From Cereibacter azotoformans (lineage in GTDB: Bacteria > Pseudomonadota > Alphaproteobacteria > Rhodobacterales > Rhodobacteraceae), in the NCBI GenBank assembly GCA_017599285.1, contig JAGFXX010000001.1, positions 248,001 through 312,000 of the forward strand: DNA of 64,000 nt, read 5' to 3'. Both the position numbers and the translations under genes were made by a program. Positions 20,129 through 28,279 of the stretch are shown in pieces. A model generated the notes under the pieces. The model did not search any database. It saw only the letters and a list, made by a program, of their open reading frames with translations, and was not told the origin of the DNA. The number at the start of each line of letters is the position of its first letter. Position 1 is the first letter of the stretch.

Positions 20129-20260
20129 ATGTCCAGCGAGACCCTCGCCCTGACCCTTGCATTCGCCGCGGCTGCGAGCCTGATCCTCGCGGCGCTGGCC
20201 CTTGTCCGCAGCCCGAAGCGCGCCACCGTGCCTGTGGCGGTCCGCCGCCGGAGCCGCTGA
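20129..20260 (+). CDS. Small membrane protein, 43 aa
   Basis: A 43-residue reading frame with one transmembrane helix (TLALTLAFAAAASLILAALALV) and a very basic tail (RSPKRATVPVAVRRRSR), which predicts a cytosolic C-terminus. The start at 20129 has GGAGGA at a spacing of eight; an in-frame ATG at 20120 sits too close to that site. The stop overlaps the next ATG (TGATG), typical of coupled genes and good support for translation. Family not recognised. Confidence 0.6.
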   Translation: MSSETLALTLAFAAAASLILAALALVRSPKRATVPVAVRRRSR

Positions 20261-20514
20261 TGGACCGACTGAGCATCATCCTGACCCTGATGACCGGCGC
20301 GGTCATCACCGGCGGTCTCGTGATCCTGTTCTTCACCTTCGGCTGGTATGGCTGGCTGCCGATCGCGATCGGCGCCGTGGTGGGCATCGTGCTGTCCTGG
20401 CCGGCGGGATACGTCATCTCGCGCCGGATCAAGCGCACGGATCCGCAGTGGGACGAATCCCGCGTCGAGCGGGTCGAGAGCACGGTTCCCAAGCCGGACG
20501 CCCCCGAAGTCTGA
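20260..20514 (+). CDS. Small two-helix membrane protein, 84 aa
   Basis: An 84-aa protein with two hydrophobic spans (residues about 5-27, LSIILTLMTGAVITGGLVILFF, and 30-53, ending in PAGYVISRRIKR) and a charged tail (TDPQWDESRVERVES...). Both ends are predicted to face the cytosol. It is coupled to the 43-aa gene by a TGATG overlap. Function unknown. The location after the response regulator is compatible with co-transcription across a 72-base gap, but nothing shows a shared role. Confidence 0.7.
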   Translation: MDRLSIILTLMTGAVITGGLVILFFTFGWYGWLPIAIGAVVGIVLSWPAGYVISRRIKRTDPQWDESRVERVESTVPKPDAPEV

Positions 20515-20543
20515 GCCCCGGAAGGACCGGAATCTGGCGCGCG

Positions 20544-22001
20544 TCAGTCCAGCGTGCCAAGCAGGGCATGGGCCGCGGCCAGATCCGCACGGAAGCGGCG
20601 ACGCTCCTCCGTCTGGGCCGCGGCGTCGGGCAGGCGCAGGATGTAGGAGGGATGGACCGTCACGAAGACCGGCGTCCCGTCTTCGAGTCGTTCCACCGTT
20701 CCGCGCCGCCTGAGGATGCCGGCGCCCGTCCCGGTCAGCGAGGCCAGCGCCGTGGCGCCCATCGCCACGATGAGCCGCGGCCGCACGAGATCGCGCTCGA
20801 GATCCAGCCACCAGCGGCAGGCGGTGACTTCGCCCGCGTCGGGCTTCTGGTGGATGCGGCGCTTGCCCCGCGGCGAGAACTTGAAGTGCTTGACCGCGTT
20901 GGTGACATAGAGCGTCGAGCGGTCGAGCCCGGCGGCGGTGGCCTCTTCGTCAAGGAGCTGCCCCGCGGGCCCCACGAACGGCCGGCCGGCCAGATCCTCG
21001 CGGTCCCCCGGCTGCTCGCCCACCATCATCATCCGCGCACGGGGCGGCCCTTCACCGAAGACGACCTGCGTCGCATGGGCCCAGAGCCCGCAGCGCCGGC
21101 ACGCCTCGGCTTCGGCCTTCGCCTGCGGAAGGGCCGCGGGCTCTCCCGCGCCGGCCCTGCGGGCAGAGCCTTCGGCCGCCGCCTCTCTCCGTCGCGCCAT
21201 GGCGGCGGTGCGGGCGGGCGGTTCGGTCGGTGCGGCCGCCTGCATCGCCGCGGCACGCCCGGCCGCGCCCCGGATCAGGTCGGGGATCAGGCCGGCCTCG
21301 GGCAGGTTCTTCCAGTAACGCTTCGGCATCTCGGACTGCATCGCCTTCACCATCAGCCGGGCGGGGTTGAAGATGTTGGCGTAGTAAGTGCGCCAGAGGT
21401 CTTCCGTTCCATCGGGCGGCGGCGGCGTGCGGTCCTCGGTCAGCACATGTTCCAGCGTGCCGTTCACGAAGCGCGACGTCACCTCTGGGGTGACGATGGC
21501 CCAGTCCATGTCCCCGAAGCGGCGGGTGAAGAAGGGGGCTGCGGCCTCCTCGACCGGGTGATCGGGTTCGAACCAGGCGGCGAAGGTGCGGCGGGTGCCG
21601 GTCGCGGGCAATTCGCGGAACCGCACGAAGGCGTGCATCTTGTGGATCTCGCGCCGGACGGTCTTTTCCTGCGCAAGCAGCCGGCGCAGGGCCGGGTCGC
21701 TGCGGTCTCCCCACCGCACCGACCCGTCCGCCAGCCGCAGCAGAAGCGCGTAGCTGCGCGCAAAGCGCTCGGGGTCCGCGTGGCAGAGCGCGGTCTCGAT
21801 CACCTCCACCGCCTCGCGCGGCAGGCGGATCTCGCGCGGCGGCGCCGAGGCGCGGGCGGGCTCGCTTGCGAAAAGGTCGGGCTCTCCCGCGCCGATGCGC
21901 CAGACGACGGCCTCGGCCGGGATGCCGGCGCGCGCCAGCCGCCGCGCCTCGGTGCGCCAGGCGGCCACCGTTCCCAGCCGCGGCAGGACCACCTCGGGCA
22001 T
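20544..22001 (-). CDS. DUF4130-UdgX fusion, uracil-DNA glycosylase superfamily
   Basis: A 485-aa two-part protein. Residues about 65-235 form a DUF4130 domain (HKMHAFVRFRE, FNPARLMVKAMQSEMPKRYWKNLPE). Residues 293-485 are a family-4-like uracil-DNA glycosylase (GEQPGDREDLAGRPFVGPAGQ, TNAVKHFKF, HPSYILR) with Fe-S ligand candidates C301, C304 and C395. The loop KRRIH at 380-384 marks the UdgX subclass, whose histidine (here H384) is known in mycobacteria to bond covalently to uracil-excised DNA. It probably detects or seals uracil lesions. It is coupled to the upstream radical SAM gene by a one-base TGATG overlap. Confidence 0.92.
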   Translation of the reverse strand: MPEVVLPRLGTVAAWRTEARRLARAGIPAEAVVWRIGAGEPDLFASEPARASAPPREIRLPREAVEVIETALCHADPERFARSYALLLRLADGSVRWGDRSDPALRRLLAQEKTVRREIHKMHAFVRFRELPATGTRRTFAAWFEPDHPVEEAAAPFFTRRFGDMDWAIVTPEVTSRFVNGTLEHVLTEDRTPPPPDGTEDLWRTYYANIFNPARLMVKAMQSEMPKRYWKNLPEAGLIPDLIRGAAGRAAAMQAAAPTEPPARTAAMARRREAAAEGSARRAGAGEPAALPQAKAEAEACRRCGLWAHATQVVFGEGPPRARMMMVGEQPGDREDLAGRPFVGPAGQLLDEEATAAGLDRSTLYVTNAVKHFKFSPRGKRRIHQKPDAGEVTACRWWLDLERDLVRPRLIVAMGATALASLTGTGAGILRRRGTVERLEDGTPVFVTVHPSYILRLPDAAAQTEERRRFRADLAAAHALLGTLD

Positions 22002-23221
22002 CAGAACAGGCTCAGCTGTTCCGGCGGCGCGACGAAACGGGCGCGCAGGCTGGCATCGTCCAGCCCCTGAGGCCGCCATCCGGGGGCCACGATGAAGGGC
22101 CGCGCGTGCTTGAGCACCGCGCCCATCGCCGGAAGATGTTCGTAGCGCACCGCCCCGTGCGCCCGCGCGGCGAGAATCCGGCCCACGGTCTTGGTGCCGA
22201 AGCCCGGCACCCGCAGCAGCATCTCACGCGAGGCGCGGTTCACATCGACGGGAAAGGCCGCCCGGTGCGCCAGCGCCCAGGCAAGCTTGGGATCGACCTC
22301 GAGATCGAGCATCCCCCCTTGCGCGATCTCGTCCACCGCAAAGCCGTAGAACCGCAGCAGCCAGTCCGCCTGATACAGCCGGTGCTCGCGCAGAAGCGGC
22401 GGGCGCACCAGCGGCAGCGCCTTGGACGCGTCCGGGATCGGGGAGAAGGCCGAGTAATAGACGCGGCTGAGCCCGTAGTTCGCATAAAGCGTCGAGGCAT
22501 TGCCGAGGATGGCGGCATCGTCCGCCCCGTCCGCGCCCACGATCATCTGGGTGGATTGCCCGGCGGGCGCAAAGCGCGAGGGCCTGCGGCCCCGAAAGCT
22601 CGGCTCGCGCGCGGCTTCCCGCTTCAGCCGCACGTCGGCCATCGCCTTGCGGATCCCCAGCGCGGACTTTTCGGGCGCGAGGCGGCTGAGGCCGGCCTCG
22701 GTCGGCAGTTCGACATTGATCGAGAGCCGGTCGGCGTAAAGCCCCGCCTGCTCGATCAGCTCGGGCGCGGCATCGGGGATGGTCTTGAGGTGGATGTAGC
22801 CGCGAAAGTTCTCACGCTCGCGGAGCGTACGGGCGATGCGCACCATGTCGCCCATCGTCTCGTCGGGTGAGCGGATGATGCCCGACGACAGGAACAGCCC
22901 CTCGATATAGTTGCGCCGGTAGAACTCGATCGTGAGCGTCACCACCTCCTCGACCGAAAAGCGCGCGCGCTCGACCCGCGACGAGGCGCGGTTGACGCAA
23001 TAGGCGCAGTCGAAGATGCAGAAGTTCGTCATCAGGATCTTGAGCAGGCTGATGCAGCGACCGTCGGGCGCATAGGCGTGGCAGATGCCGGTGCCGCCCG
23101 CCGAGCCGAGGCCCTTGCCGTCCTTCGAATCGCGCCGCTCGCCCCCGCTCGAGGCGCAGGAGGCGTCGTATTTGGCGGCGTCCGACAGGATCGCCAGCTT
23201 GCGGGCCAGGTCACGCTTCAT
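22001..23221 (-). CDS. Radical SAM protein with helix-hairpin-helix, putative DNA repair/modification
   Basis: A 406-aa protein of the family annotated as putative DNA modification/repair radical SAM protein. The 4Fe-4S SAM cluster ligands are C68, C72 and C75 (CIFDCAYC), and further cysteines (C22, C48, C56) lie upstream. A helix-hairpin-helix DNA-binding motif covers about 324-352 (VNRASREMLLRVPGFGTKTVGRIL). The last five residues are QLSLF, a match to the bacterial sliding-clamp-binding consensus. Its substrate is unknown in the literature I know. It is translated just ahead of the DUF4130-UdgX protein, which is the usual partner domain of this family. Confidence 0.88.
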   Translation of the reverse strand: MKRDLARKLAILSDAAKYDASCASSGGERRDSKDGKGLGSAGGTGICHAYAPDGRCISLLKILMTNFCIFDCAYCVNRASSRVERARFSVEEVVTLTIEFYRRNYIEGLFLSSGIIRSPDETMGDMVRIARTLRERENFRGYIHLKTIPDAAPELIEQAGLYADRLSINVELPTEAGLSRLAPEKSALGIRKAMADVRLKREAAREPSFRGRRPSRFAPAGQSTQMIVGADGADDAAILGNASTLYANYGLSRVYYSAFSPIPDASKALPLVRPPLLREHRLYQADWLLRFYGFAVDEIAQGGMLDLEVDPKLAWALAHRAAFPVDVNRASREMLLRVPGFGTKTVGRILAARAHGAVRYEHLPAMGAVLKHARPFIVAPGWRPQGLDDASLRARFVAPPEQLSLF

Positions 23222-23287
23222 GTGTTCTTAATATGTTCCTGCGTGCGCGTGATCAAGCGCCGGCGCCGTGGCTGACCGAAACGTGAC

Positions 23288-24301
23288 TCAGGCGCTGCGC
23301 AATTCGGGCACGGCCACCTCGCCGATCAGCCGCATGAGATCGCCGAAGTAGCCCCCGCTGCGGGCGGGCTGGGTGGCGTCCGAGGTGACGACCATCGTCG
23401 CCTCGAGATCCGGCAACAGGCACACGAGCTGGCCTCCGTAGCCGCGGGCCAGCGCGATCCGCTCGTTGCCCGCGCGGCCGATGAACCAACCATAGCCGTA
23501 GCCCAGGCCCGAGAAGGGCGACCGCGTCCTCGCCTGCAGCGAGCGCCGCACCCAGTCTTCCGAGAGCACCTGCGCGCCGTCGTGCCGGCCGCCCCGCCGG
23601 ACCATCTCGCCGAAGCGCAGCAGGGCGAGCGGCGACAGCGCCATCTCGTTCCCGCCAAGATAATATCCCTGCGGATCGCGCGTCCAGGCGGGGATGTCCA
23701 CCCCGAGCGGGCGGCCCAGCCACTCGCGCGTCATGGCGAGCAGACTTTGCCCGCTGGCCTCGGCCAGCACGGCGCCCAGCACATGGAAGCTGCCGGTCGA
23801 ATAGAGCATCCGCCCGCCGGGGTCCGCCACCATCGGCCGCGAGAGCGCGTAGGACACCCAGTTCCGGCTGGAGACCCAGGCGCCGTAATTGCCGCCCGAC
23901 GTGCGCTCGAGCCCCGCCCGCATCGTCACCAGATCCTCGAGCGCAAGATCGCGGACGCGCGGATCGGCGCCGGGCGGGATCAGCCGGGGCGCAACCTCTC
24001 CGATGGTGGTCCCGATCCCCGGCACCACCCCGCGGTCGAGTGCGGCGCCCAGCACCGCGGCCACGATGGTCTTCGAGACCGACTTCACATTCACCGCCCG
24101 GTCCGGGGCGGGGCCGCGCACGGCCTCGGCCAGCAGCGTCTCGCCGCCCTGCGCGATCACCAGCGCGCGCAGCTGGTCGTGCCGGCTGGCGGCGGCCAGC
24201 GTGCGCGACAGCCGGGGCCGCCGCGGCGCCTGCGCGCGGATCGAGGTGGGCAGGGCAAGCGATGCTCCGGCGGCGAGGAACAGGCGGCGGGAGAGGGTCA
24301 T
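23288..24301 (-). CDS. Serine hydrolase of the beta-lactamase/class C penicillin-binding family, exported
   Basis: A 337-aa protein with a twin-arginine leader (SRRLFLAAGASLALP, cleavage near RAQA, residue 24). SVSK is the nucleophile/lysine motif (SxxK) near residue 74, and YSTG takes the place of YxN near 167. The C-terminal KTG-like element is not clear; GYGGQ near 289 is the candidate. Such proteins are D-alanyl-peptidases, esterases or lactamases in the periplasm, and resistance is not implied. It is divergent from marR across 133 bases. Confidence 0.85.
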   Translation of the reverse strand: MTLSRRLFLAAGASLALPTSIRAQAPRRPRLSRTLAAASRHDQLRALVIAQGGETLLAEAVRGPAPDRAVNVKSVSKTIVAAVLGAALDRGVVPGIGTTIGEVAPRLIPPGADPRVRDLALEDLVTMRAGLERTSGGNYGAWVSSRNWVSYALSRPMVADPGGRMLYSTGSFHVLGAVLAEASGQSLLAMTREWLGRPLGVDIPAWTRDPQGYYLGGNEMALSPLALLRFGEMVRRGGRHDGAQVLSEDWVRRSLQARTRSPFSGLGYGYGWFIGRAGNERIALARGYGGQLVCLLPDLEATMVVTSDATQPARSGGYFGDLMRLIGEVAVPELRSA

Positions 24302-24406
24302 GCGGACGGTCCTGAGGGCTCCCTGCGCGACATGGGCCCCGCGGGGTCCGCATCAACCGCGCCTTCCCCTCACGATTTCGCGCGCGCAGCAGCGGCGGCT
24401 TGAATG

Positions 24407-24420
24407 ATAAGCAGGCTTAT
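24407..24420. promoter_or_regulatory. Putative MarR operator
   Basis: A perfect inverted repeat ATAAGC-AG-GCTTAT centred between 24413 and 24414, 14 bases before the marR start codon. It sits in the only AT-rich stretch of this divergent region (TTATTATAT follows and could be a -10). Its position and symmetry fit autoregulation by the MarR protein of marR-emrA-emrB. Confidence 0.6.
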
Positions 24421-24434
24421 TATATCCGAGGCAC

Positions 24435-24902
24435 ATGAAAAAGGACACGGACAGATTGGGACTCCTGCTGCACGACGCGACCCGCGCCGTCCGCAAGCGC
24501 TTTGAAAGCCGCACGAGCCACCTCGGCCTTTCGACGGCGCAATGGCGGCTTCTGGCGCAGCTTTCGCGCGAGCCTCGGGCGACGCAGGCCCGGCTCGCGG
24601 ATCTGCTCGACATCGAGCCGATCAGCGTCTCGCGCCTGATCGACCGGATGGAGCAGGGCGGATGGGTGCGCCGCGAGCCCGACCCCTGCGATCGGCGGGC
24701 CCGCCTCGTGGCGCCGACGGAAAAGACGCTGGCCGCCTATGCGGGCATCCAGACCATCGCCGACGAGGTCTATGACGAGGCTCTCGAAGGCATTCCCGCC
24801 GAGCGCCGCGGCGAACTGGCCGCGATGCTGCGGACCATCGTCATCAATCTCCACGACGCGGAGGCGGAGGACCGCCATCCCTGCATCAAGGCCAGCCGAT
24901 GA
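24435..24902 (+). CDS. MarR family transcriptional regulator
   Basis: A 155-aa dimeric winged-helix regulator. The recognition-helix region LADLLDIEPISVSRLIDRMEQGGWVRREPDPCDRRARLV (about residues 54-92) carries the conserved D-x-R-A-R wing. It probably represses the efflux genes that follow and is released by a small phenolic or drug-like ligand. Its stop overlaps the emrA start by four bases (ATGA). The palindrome at 24407-24420 is the natural operator. A cysteine in the wing (C82, DPCDRR) could allow redox sensing, which is inference only. Confidence 0.93.
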   Translation: MKKDTDRLGLLLHDATRAVRKRFESRTSHLGLSTAQWRLLAQLSREPRATQARLADLLDIEPISVSRLIDRMEQGGWVRREPDPCDRRARLVAPTEKTLAAYAGIQTIADEVYDEALEGIPAERRGELAAMLRTIVINLHDAEAEDRHPCIKASR

Positions 24903-26005
24903 ACGCCCAGACCTCTTCCGACTCTCTCCGCGCAACCCCGGTGGTGACCGAGCCGAAGCCCCGCCGGGCGCGCCGCATCCTGCTGATGGCGGCCCTGCCG
25001 GCCGCGCTCCTTGGCGGCGCCGGCGCCTGGTGGATCACCGGCGGCCGCTACGAGACGACCGACAACGCCTATCTGCATCAGGCGGTGGTGGCGATCGCGT
25101 CCGAAGTCTCGGGCCGCGTGACGGAGGTGTCGGTTGCCGACAACCGGCCCGTGCAGAAGGGCGACATCCTGTTCGTGATCGACCCCGAGCCGCGCCGCCT
25201 CGCGCTGGCCAAGGCCGAGGCCGCCGTCGCCGCGGCCCGGCTGCAGGTCGAGCAGCTGAAGGTGGCCCATGCGCAGGCCGTGGCGCAGGAGAATCTGGCC
25301 GCCGACGATGCGGCCTACCTTGCCAACGAACTTGTGCGCCAGCAGGCGCTTTCGACGAAGGGCGTGTCCGCGACGACCGCGCTCGACGATGCCCGCCACG
25401 AGGCGCAACGCGCGGCCGAACTGCTCGTCGTCGCGCGGCAGGCCACGGCGAGCGCGCTGGCGGCCCTGGGTGGCGTGGCCGACGGCCCGGTGGACGATCA
25501 CCCGTCGGTGCGCTCGGCGCTGGCGGCTCGCGACGAGGCCGCCTACCAGCTCTCGCTGACCGAGGTGCGCGCGCCCGCCGATGGTGTGATCTACCGCGCG
25601 GCGTCGTTCAAGCCGGGGCAGATGGTGACGGCGGGCCAGTCGCTCTTCGCGCTGGTCGAGACGCAGGATGTCTGGATCGACGCCAACTTCAAGGAGACGC
25701 AGCTGGCGGGCATCGCGCCCGGCCAGAAGGCCGAGGTGACCTTCGACCTGCGCCCCGACCGGCCCTACGAGGCGACGGTCGAATCCGTGGGCGCGGGCAC
25801 CGGCTCGGAGTTCTCGCTGCTGCCGGCGCAGAACGCGACCGGCAACTGGGTCAAGGTGACCCAGCGGGTTCCCGTTCGCCTGCGGTTCGAGGAGGGGGCC
25901 GAGCTGGCGGGCCTCGCCTCGGGCCTCTCGGCCGAGGTGTCGGTCGATACCGGCCGCGTGCGCCACATCCCGGGGCTCGCGAGCTTCGCCGCCACCGCCG
26001 ACTGA
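24899..26005 (+). CDS. emrA: EmrA-type membrane fusion protein (HlyD family)
   Basis: A 368-aa periplasmic adaptor with one N-terminal helix (ILLMAALPAALLGGAGAWWI). The barrel-sandwich half-motif is YETTDNAYLHQAVVAIASEVSGRV, followed by a long alpha-hairpin, then LTEVRAPADGVIYRA and a beta-barrel. DNAYLHQ is the typical EmrA signature. It joins an MFS exporter of the EmrB type to an outer-membrane channel. Gene order marR-emrA-emrB with tight spacing shows a single operon. Confidence 0.93.
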   Translation: MNAQTSSDSLRATPVVTEPKPRRARRILLMAALPAALLGGAGAWWITGGRYETTDNAYLHQAVVAIASEVSGRVTEVSVADNRPVQKGDILFVIDPEPRRLALAKAEAAVAAARLQVEQLKVAHAQAVAQENLAADDAAYLANELVRQQALSTKGVSATTALDDARHEAQRAAELLVVARQATASALAALGGVADGPVDDHPSVRSALAARDEAAYQLSLTEVRAPADGVIYRAASFKPGQMVTAGQSLFALVETQDVWIDANFKETQLAGIAPGQKAEVTFDLRPDRPYEATVESVGAGTGSEFSLLPAQNATGNWVKVTQRVPVRLRFEEGAELAGLASGLSAEVSVDTGRVRHIPGLASFAATAD

Positions 26006-26012
26006 GGTTGCC

Positions 26013-27536
26013 ATGACCCATGCCCTGAAACAGCCCGTGGAGCACCGCGGGCTGATCACCCTCGTGATCATGCTCGCCACGATCATGCAGGTGCTCGACA
26101 CGACGATCGCGAACGTGGCGCTGCCCTCGATGACGGGGGACCTCGACGCCTCGGCCGACACGATCAACTGGGTGCTCACCTCTTACATCGTGGCTGCCGC
26201 CATCATGACGCCGGTCACGGGCTGGCTCGCCGACCGCATCGGCAAGCGCGAGCTGTTCCTCGTCTCGATCGTGGGCTTCACGCTGGCCTCGATGGCCTGC
26301 GGCCTGGCCTGGAGCCTGCCCTCGATGGTGGGGTTCCGCCTGCTGCAGGGCGTCTTCGGCGCGGCCATCGTGCCCTTGTCGCAGACGTTCCTTCTCGACA
26401 TCAACCCGCGCGAGAAGGCGGGGCAGGCGATGGCGCTCTGGGGCGCGGGGATCATGGTGGGGCCGATCATCGGGCCCACGCTCGGCGGCTGGCTGACCGA
26501 GAGCTGGGACTGGCGCTGGGTCTTCTTCATCAACCTGCCCGTGGGGATCGTGGCCTTTCTCGGCTGCGCCGCCTGGCTGCCGAGGGCCGAGCGGGTCGTG
26601 CGCCGCTTCGACTTCTTCGGCTTTGCCATGCTTGCGATTGCGCTCGGCGCACTGCAGCTCATGCTTGACCGGGGGGCCGAGGTGGAGTGGTTCGCCGCCC
26701 TCGAGATCTGGATCTACCTGTTCCTGATGATCACCGGCTTCTGGATCTTCGTGATCCACATTCTCGGCGCCGAGAAACCCTTCCTCGAGCCCGCAATGTT
26801 CGCCGACCGCAACTTCGCCACCGGCCTCGTCTTCATCTTCGTGGTGGGAATCATCCTGCTGGCAAGCCTCGCGCTCCTGCCGCCGATGCTGTCGCACATC
26901 TTCGGTTATCCGGTGATCACCACGGGGCTCGTGATGGCCCCGCGCGGAGTGGGCACGATGATCTCGATGCTGATCGCAGGGCGTGTCCTGCGCCATGTCG
27001 ATGCGCGGCTGATGGTGACGGCGGGTCTCGCGCTCACGGCCCTCTCGCTGGACATGATGACGGGCTTCAGCCCGCAGATGGACAGCACGCCCATCATCCT
27101 GTCGGGCGTCGTGCAGGGGCTGGGCCTCGGCCTCGTCTTCGTGCCGCTCTCGACCGTGGCCTTCGCCACCATCGCGCCCCGCTTCCGGGCGGACGCCACA
27201 AGCCTCTTCAGCCTCGTGCGCAACATCGGCTCGTCGGTGGGGATCTCGATGGTGACGGTGATGCTGACCCACAACAGCCAGATCAACCACGCCGAGCTGG
27301 GCGCGCATGTCTCGCCCTACAACCCGCAGCTCTGGCGGATCTCGCCCGAGGCGGCGCAGGGCGCGGTGCAGCCGCTGGCGGTGATGGACCAGCTCGTGAC
27401 GCAGCAGGCGACGATGATCGGCTATGTCGACGACTTCCGCCTGATGATGCTGATCACGCTCGCGGCGCTTCCGCTCGCGCTTCTGTTGCGAAAGCCGCAG
27501 GCGGGCGGGGCGCCGGTGACGGCGCATGCGGACTGA
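26013..27536 (+). CDS. emrB: EmrB-type multidrug exporter (MFS, DHA2 family)
   Basis: A 507-aa inner-membrane drug/proton antiporter, with 14 spans expected from length and family. VLDTTIANVALPSMTGDL in TM1 is the DHA2 motif D1; GWLADRIGKRELFL is motif A, and LLQGVFGAAIVPLSQ and GAGIMVGPIIGPTLGG (motif C) follow. It pumps hydrophobic compounds out through EmrA and a TolC-like channel. It starts 7 bases after emrA. A strong hairpin lies 20 bases past the stop. The inducing drug cannot be deduced. Confidence 0.95.
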   Translation: MTHALKQPVEHRGLITLVIMLATIMQVLDTTIANVALPSMTGDLDASADTINWVLTSYIVAAAIMTPVTGWLADRIGKRELFLVSIVGFTLASMACGLAWSLPSMVGFRLLQGVFGAAIVPLSQTFLLDINPREKAGQAMALWGAGIMVGPIIGPTLGGWLTESWDWRWVFFINLPVGIVAFLGCAAWLPRAERVVRRFDFFGFAMLAIALGALQLMLDRGAEVEWFAALEIWIYLFLMITGFWIFVIHILGAEKPFLEPAMFADRNFATGLVFIFVVGIILLASLALLPPMLSHIFGYPVITTGLVMAPRGVGTMISMLIAGRVLRHVDARLMVTAGLALTALSLDMMTGFSPQMDSTPIILSGVVQGLGLGLVFVPLSTVAFATIAPRFRADATSLFSLVRNIGSSVGISMVTVMLTHNSQINHAELGAHVSPYNPQLWRISPEAAQGAVQPLAVMDQLVTQQATMIGYVDDFRLMMLITLAALPLALLLRKPQAGGAPVTAHAD

Positions 27537-27555
27537 CGGGACGCGGAAGATAAAG

Positions 27556-27589
27556 GGCCGCGGGCGCAATGGGGAGGTCGCCCGCGGCC
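27556..27589 (+). terminator. Hairpin terminator after emrB
   Basis: An 11-bp perfect stem (GGCCGCGGGCG against CGCCCGCGGCC) with a 12-nt loop, 20 bases after the emrB stop. AAAG precedes it, so on the minus strand it is followed by CTTTATC and could also stop transcripts coming from the tRNA side. Confidence 0.55.
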
Positions 27590-27727
27590 AAAGCCCTCGG
27601 TGCGGAAGGGACACGCGAAAGGGCCGTCGCAAACCGACATAAGCATCCGCCGGCCGGCCGCAAGGGTCGGGCCTTGCGGCGCTTTGACCCGGAGACGGGT
27701 CCGCGGCCAGCCGCCCTCCCCTGTGCC

Positions 27728-27910
27728 TCAGAAAGCCCGGAGCGTGCCCGAGAGCAGGGCCGTCACGGCGCCCCCCGCAAGAGAGATCAGGACGGCGTGC
27801 GCGCCGATCGCCAACCGCGAGCGGAAGTCGGAGGGCGGCTCGGCCGGGCTGTGGTGCCTGTGCTGCGGATGGGCGTGCACGGGCCCCGTGCGGTCGGGTG
27901 CGTCTGGCAA
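27728..27910 (-). CDS. Possible small membrane protein, 60 aa
   Basis: A 60-aa frame with a His/Pro-rich N-terminus (HAHPQHRHHSPAEPP) and a single hydrophobic helix at the C-terminus (AIGAHAVLISLAGGAVTALLSG). The histidine-rich head could bind metal. The ribosome-binding site is weak and no partner gene is near. It could be a real small membrane protein or chance. Family not recognised. Confidence 0.35.
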   Translation of the reverse strand: MPDAPDRTGPVHAHPQHRHHSPAEPPSDFRSRLAIGAHAVLISLAGGAVTALLSGTLRAF

Positions 27911-28076
27911 CAGGTGTCTCCACCGATTTCACTGGCACCATGTTTTGCCCGCAGGCAGGGCCGTTCAACGCGGCGAAATGGCCCTCCGCCCGCGGATCAT
28001 GCGGCAAAAAGCCCGGTCCCGGCCGTCATCTGCCAACGCGCCCGAAGGCGATCCGACGCGTTCAATGTCAGGAGGA

Positions 28077-28160
28077 TGGTGGGCGACCCTGGAATCGAAC
28101 CAGGCATGAGTCGCCTCGGCGGAGTTACAGTCCGCTGCCGCACCTTGCAGCACGTCGCCC
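28077..28160 (-). tRNA. tRNA-Tyr (GTA anticodon)
   Basis: An 84-nt class II tRNA on the minus strand with encoded CCA end (28077-28079). The acceptor stem is GGGCGAC/GTCGCCC, the T arm CCTGG-TTCGATT-CCAGG, and the anticodon loop ACTGTAA gives GTA. The extra variable arm fits tyrosine tRNA. It lies 120 bases upstream of rlmB on the opposite strand. Confidence 0.95.
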
Positions 28161-28279
28161 ACTGGCGGCGTGATTATCCGAGGGTCAGCAGAGGGTCAAG
28201 GGCCCATCGACGCATTTCTTTCGGCTTGCGCCGCGTGGTCGCAAGGATCATTCTGCCCCCCGTTTTTCAGGAGTTCCCG

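Larger units (their letters stand above)
27537..28076. other. Intergenic stretch emrB to tRNA-Tyr
   Basis: This 540-base space holds the hairpin terminator behind emrB (27556-27589) and one plausible minus-strand small membrane-protein frame (27728-27910). The rest (27590-27727 and 27911-28076) shows no frame with a good ribosome-binding site, no repeat copy and no recognised RNA. The plus-strand frames that cross into the tRNA are artefacts. Confidence 0.5.

Noticed and set aside
27600-28173. Plus-strand frames running into the tRNA (ends such as LESNQA)
   Set aside because: These are the well-known false peptides produced by reading through a tRNA gene.
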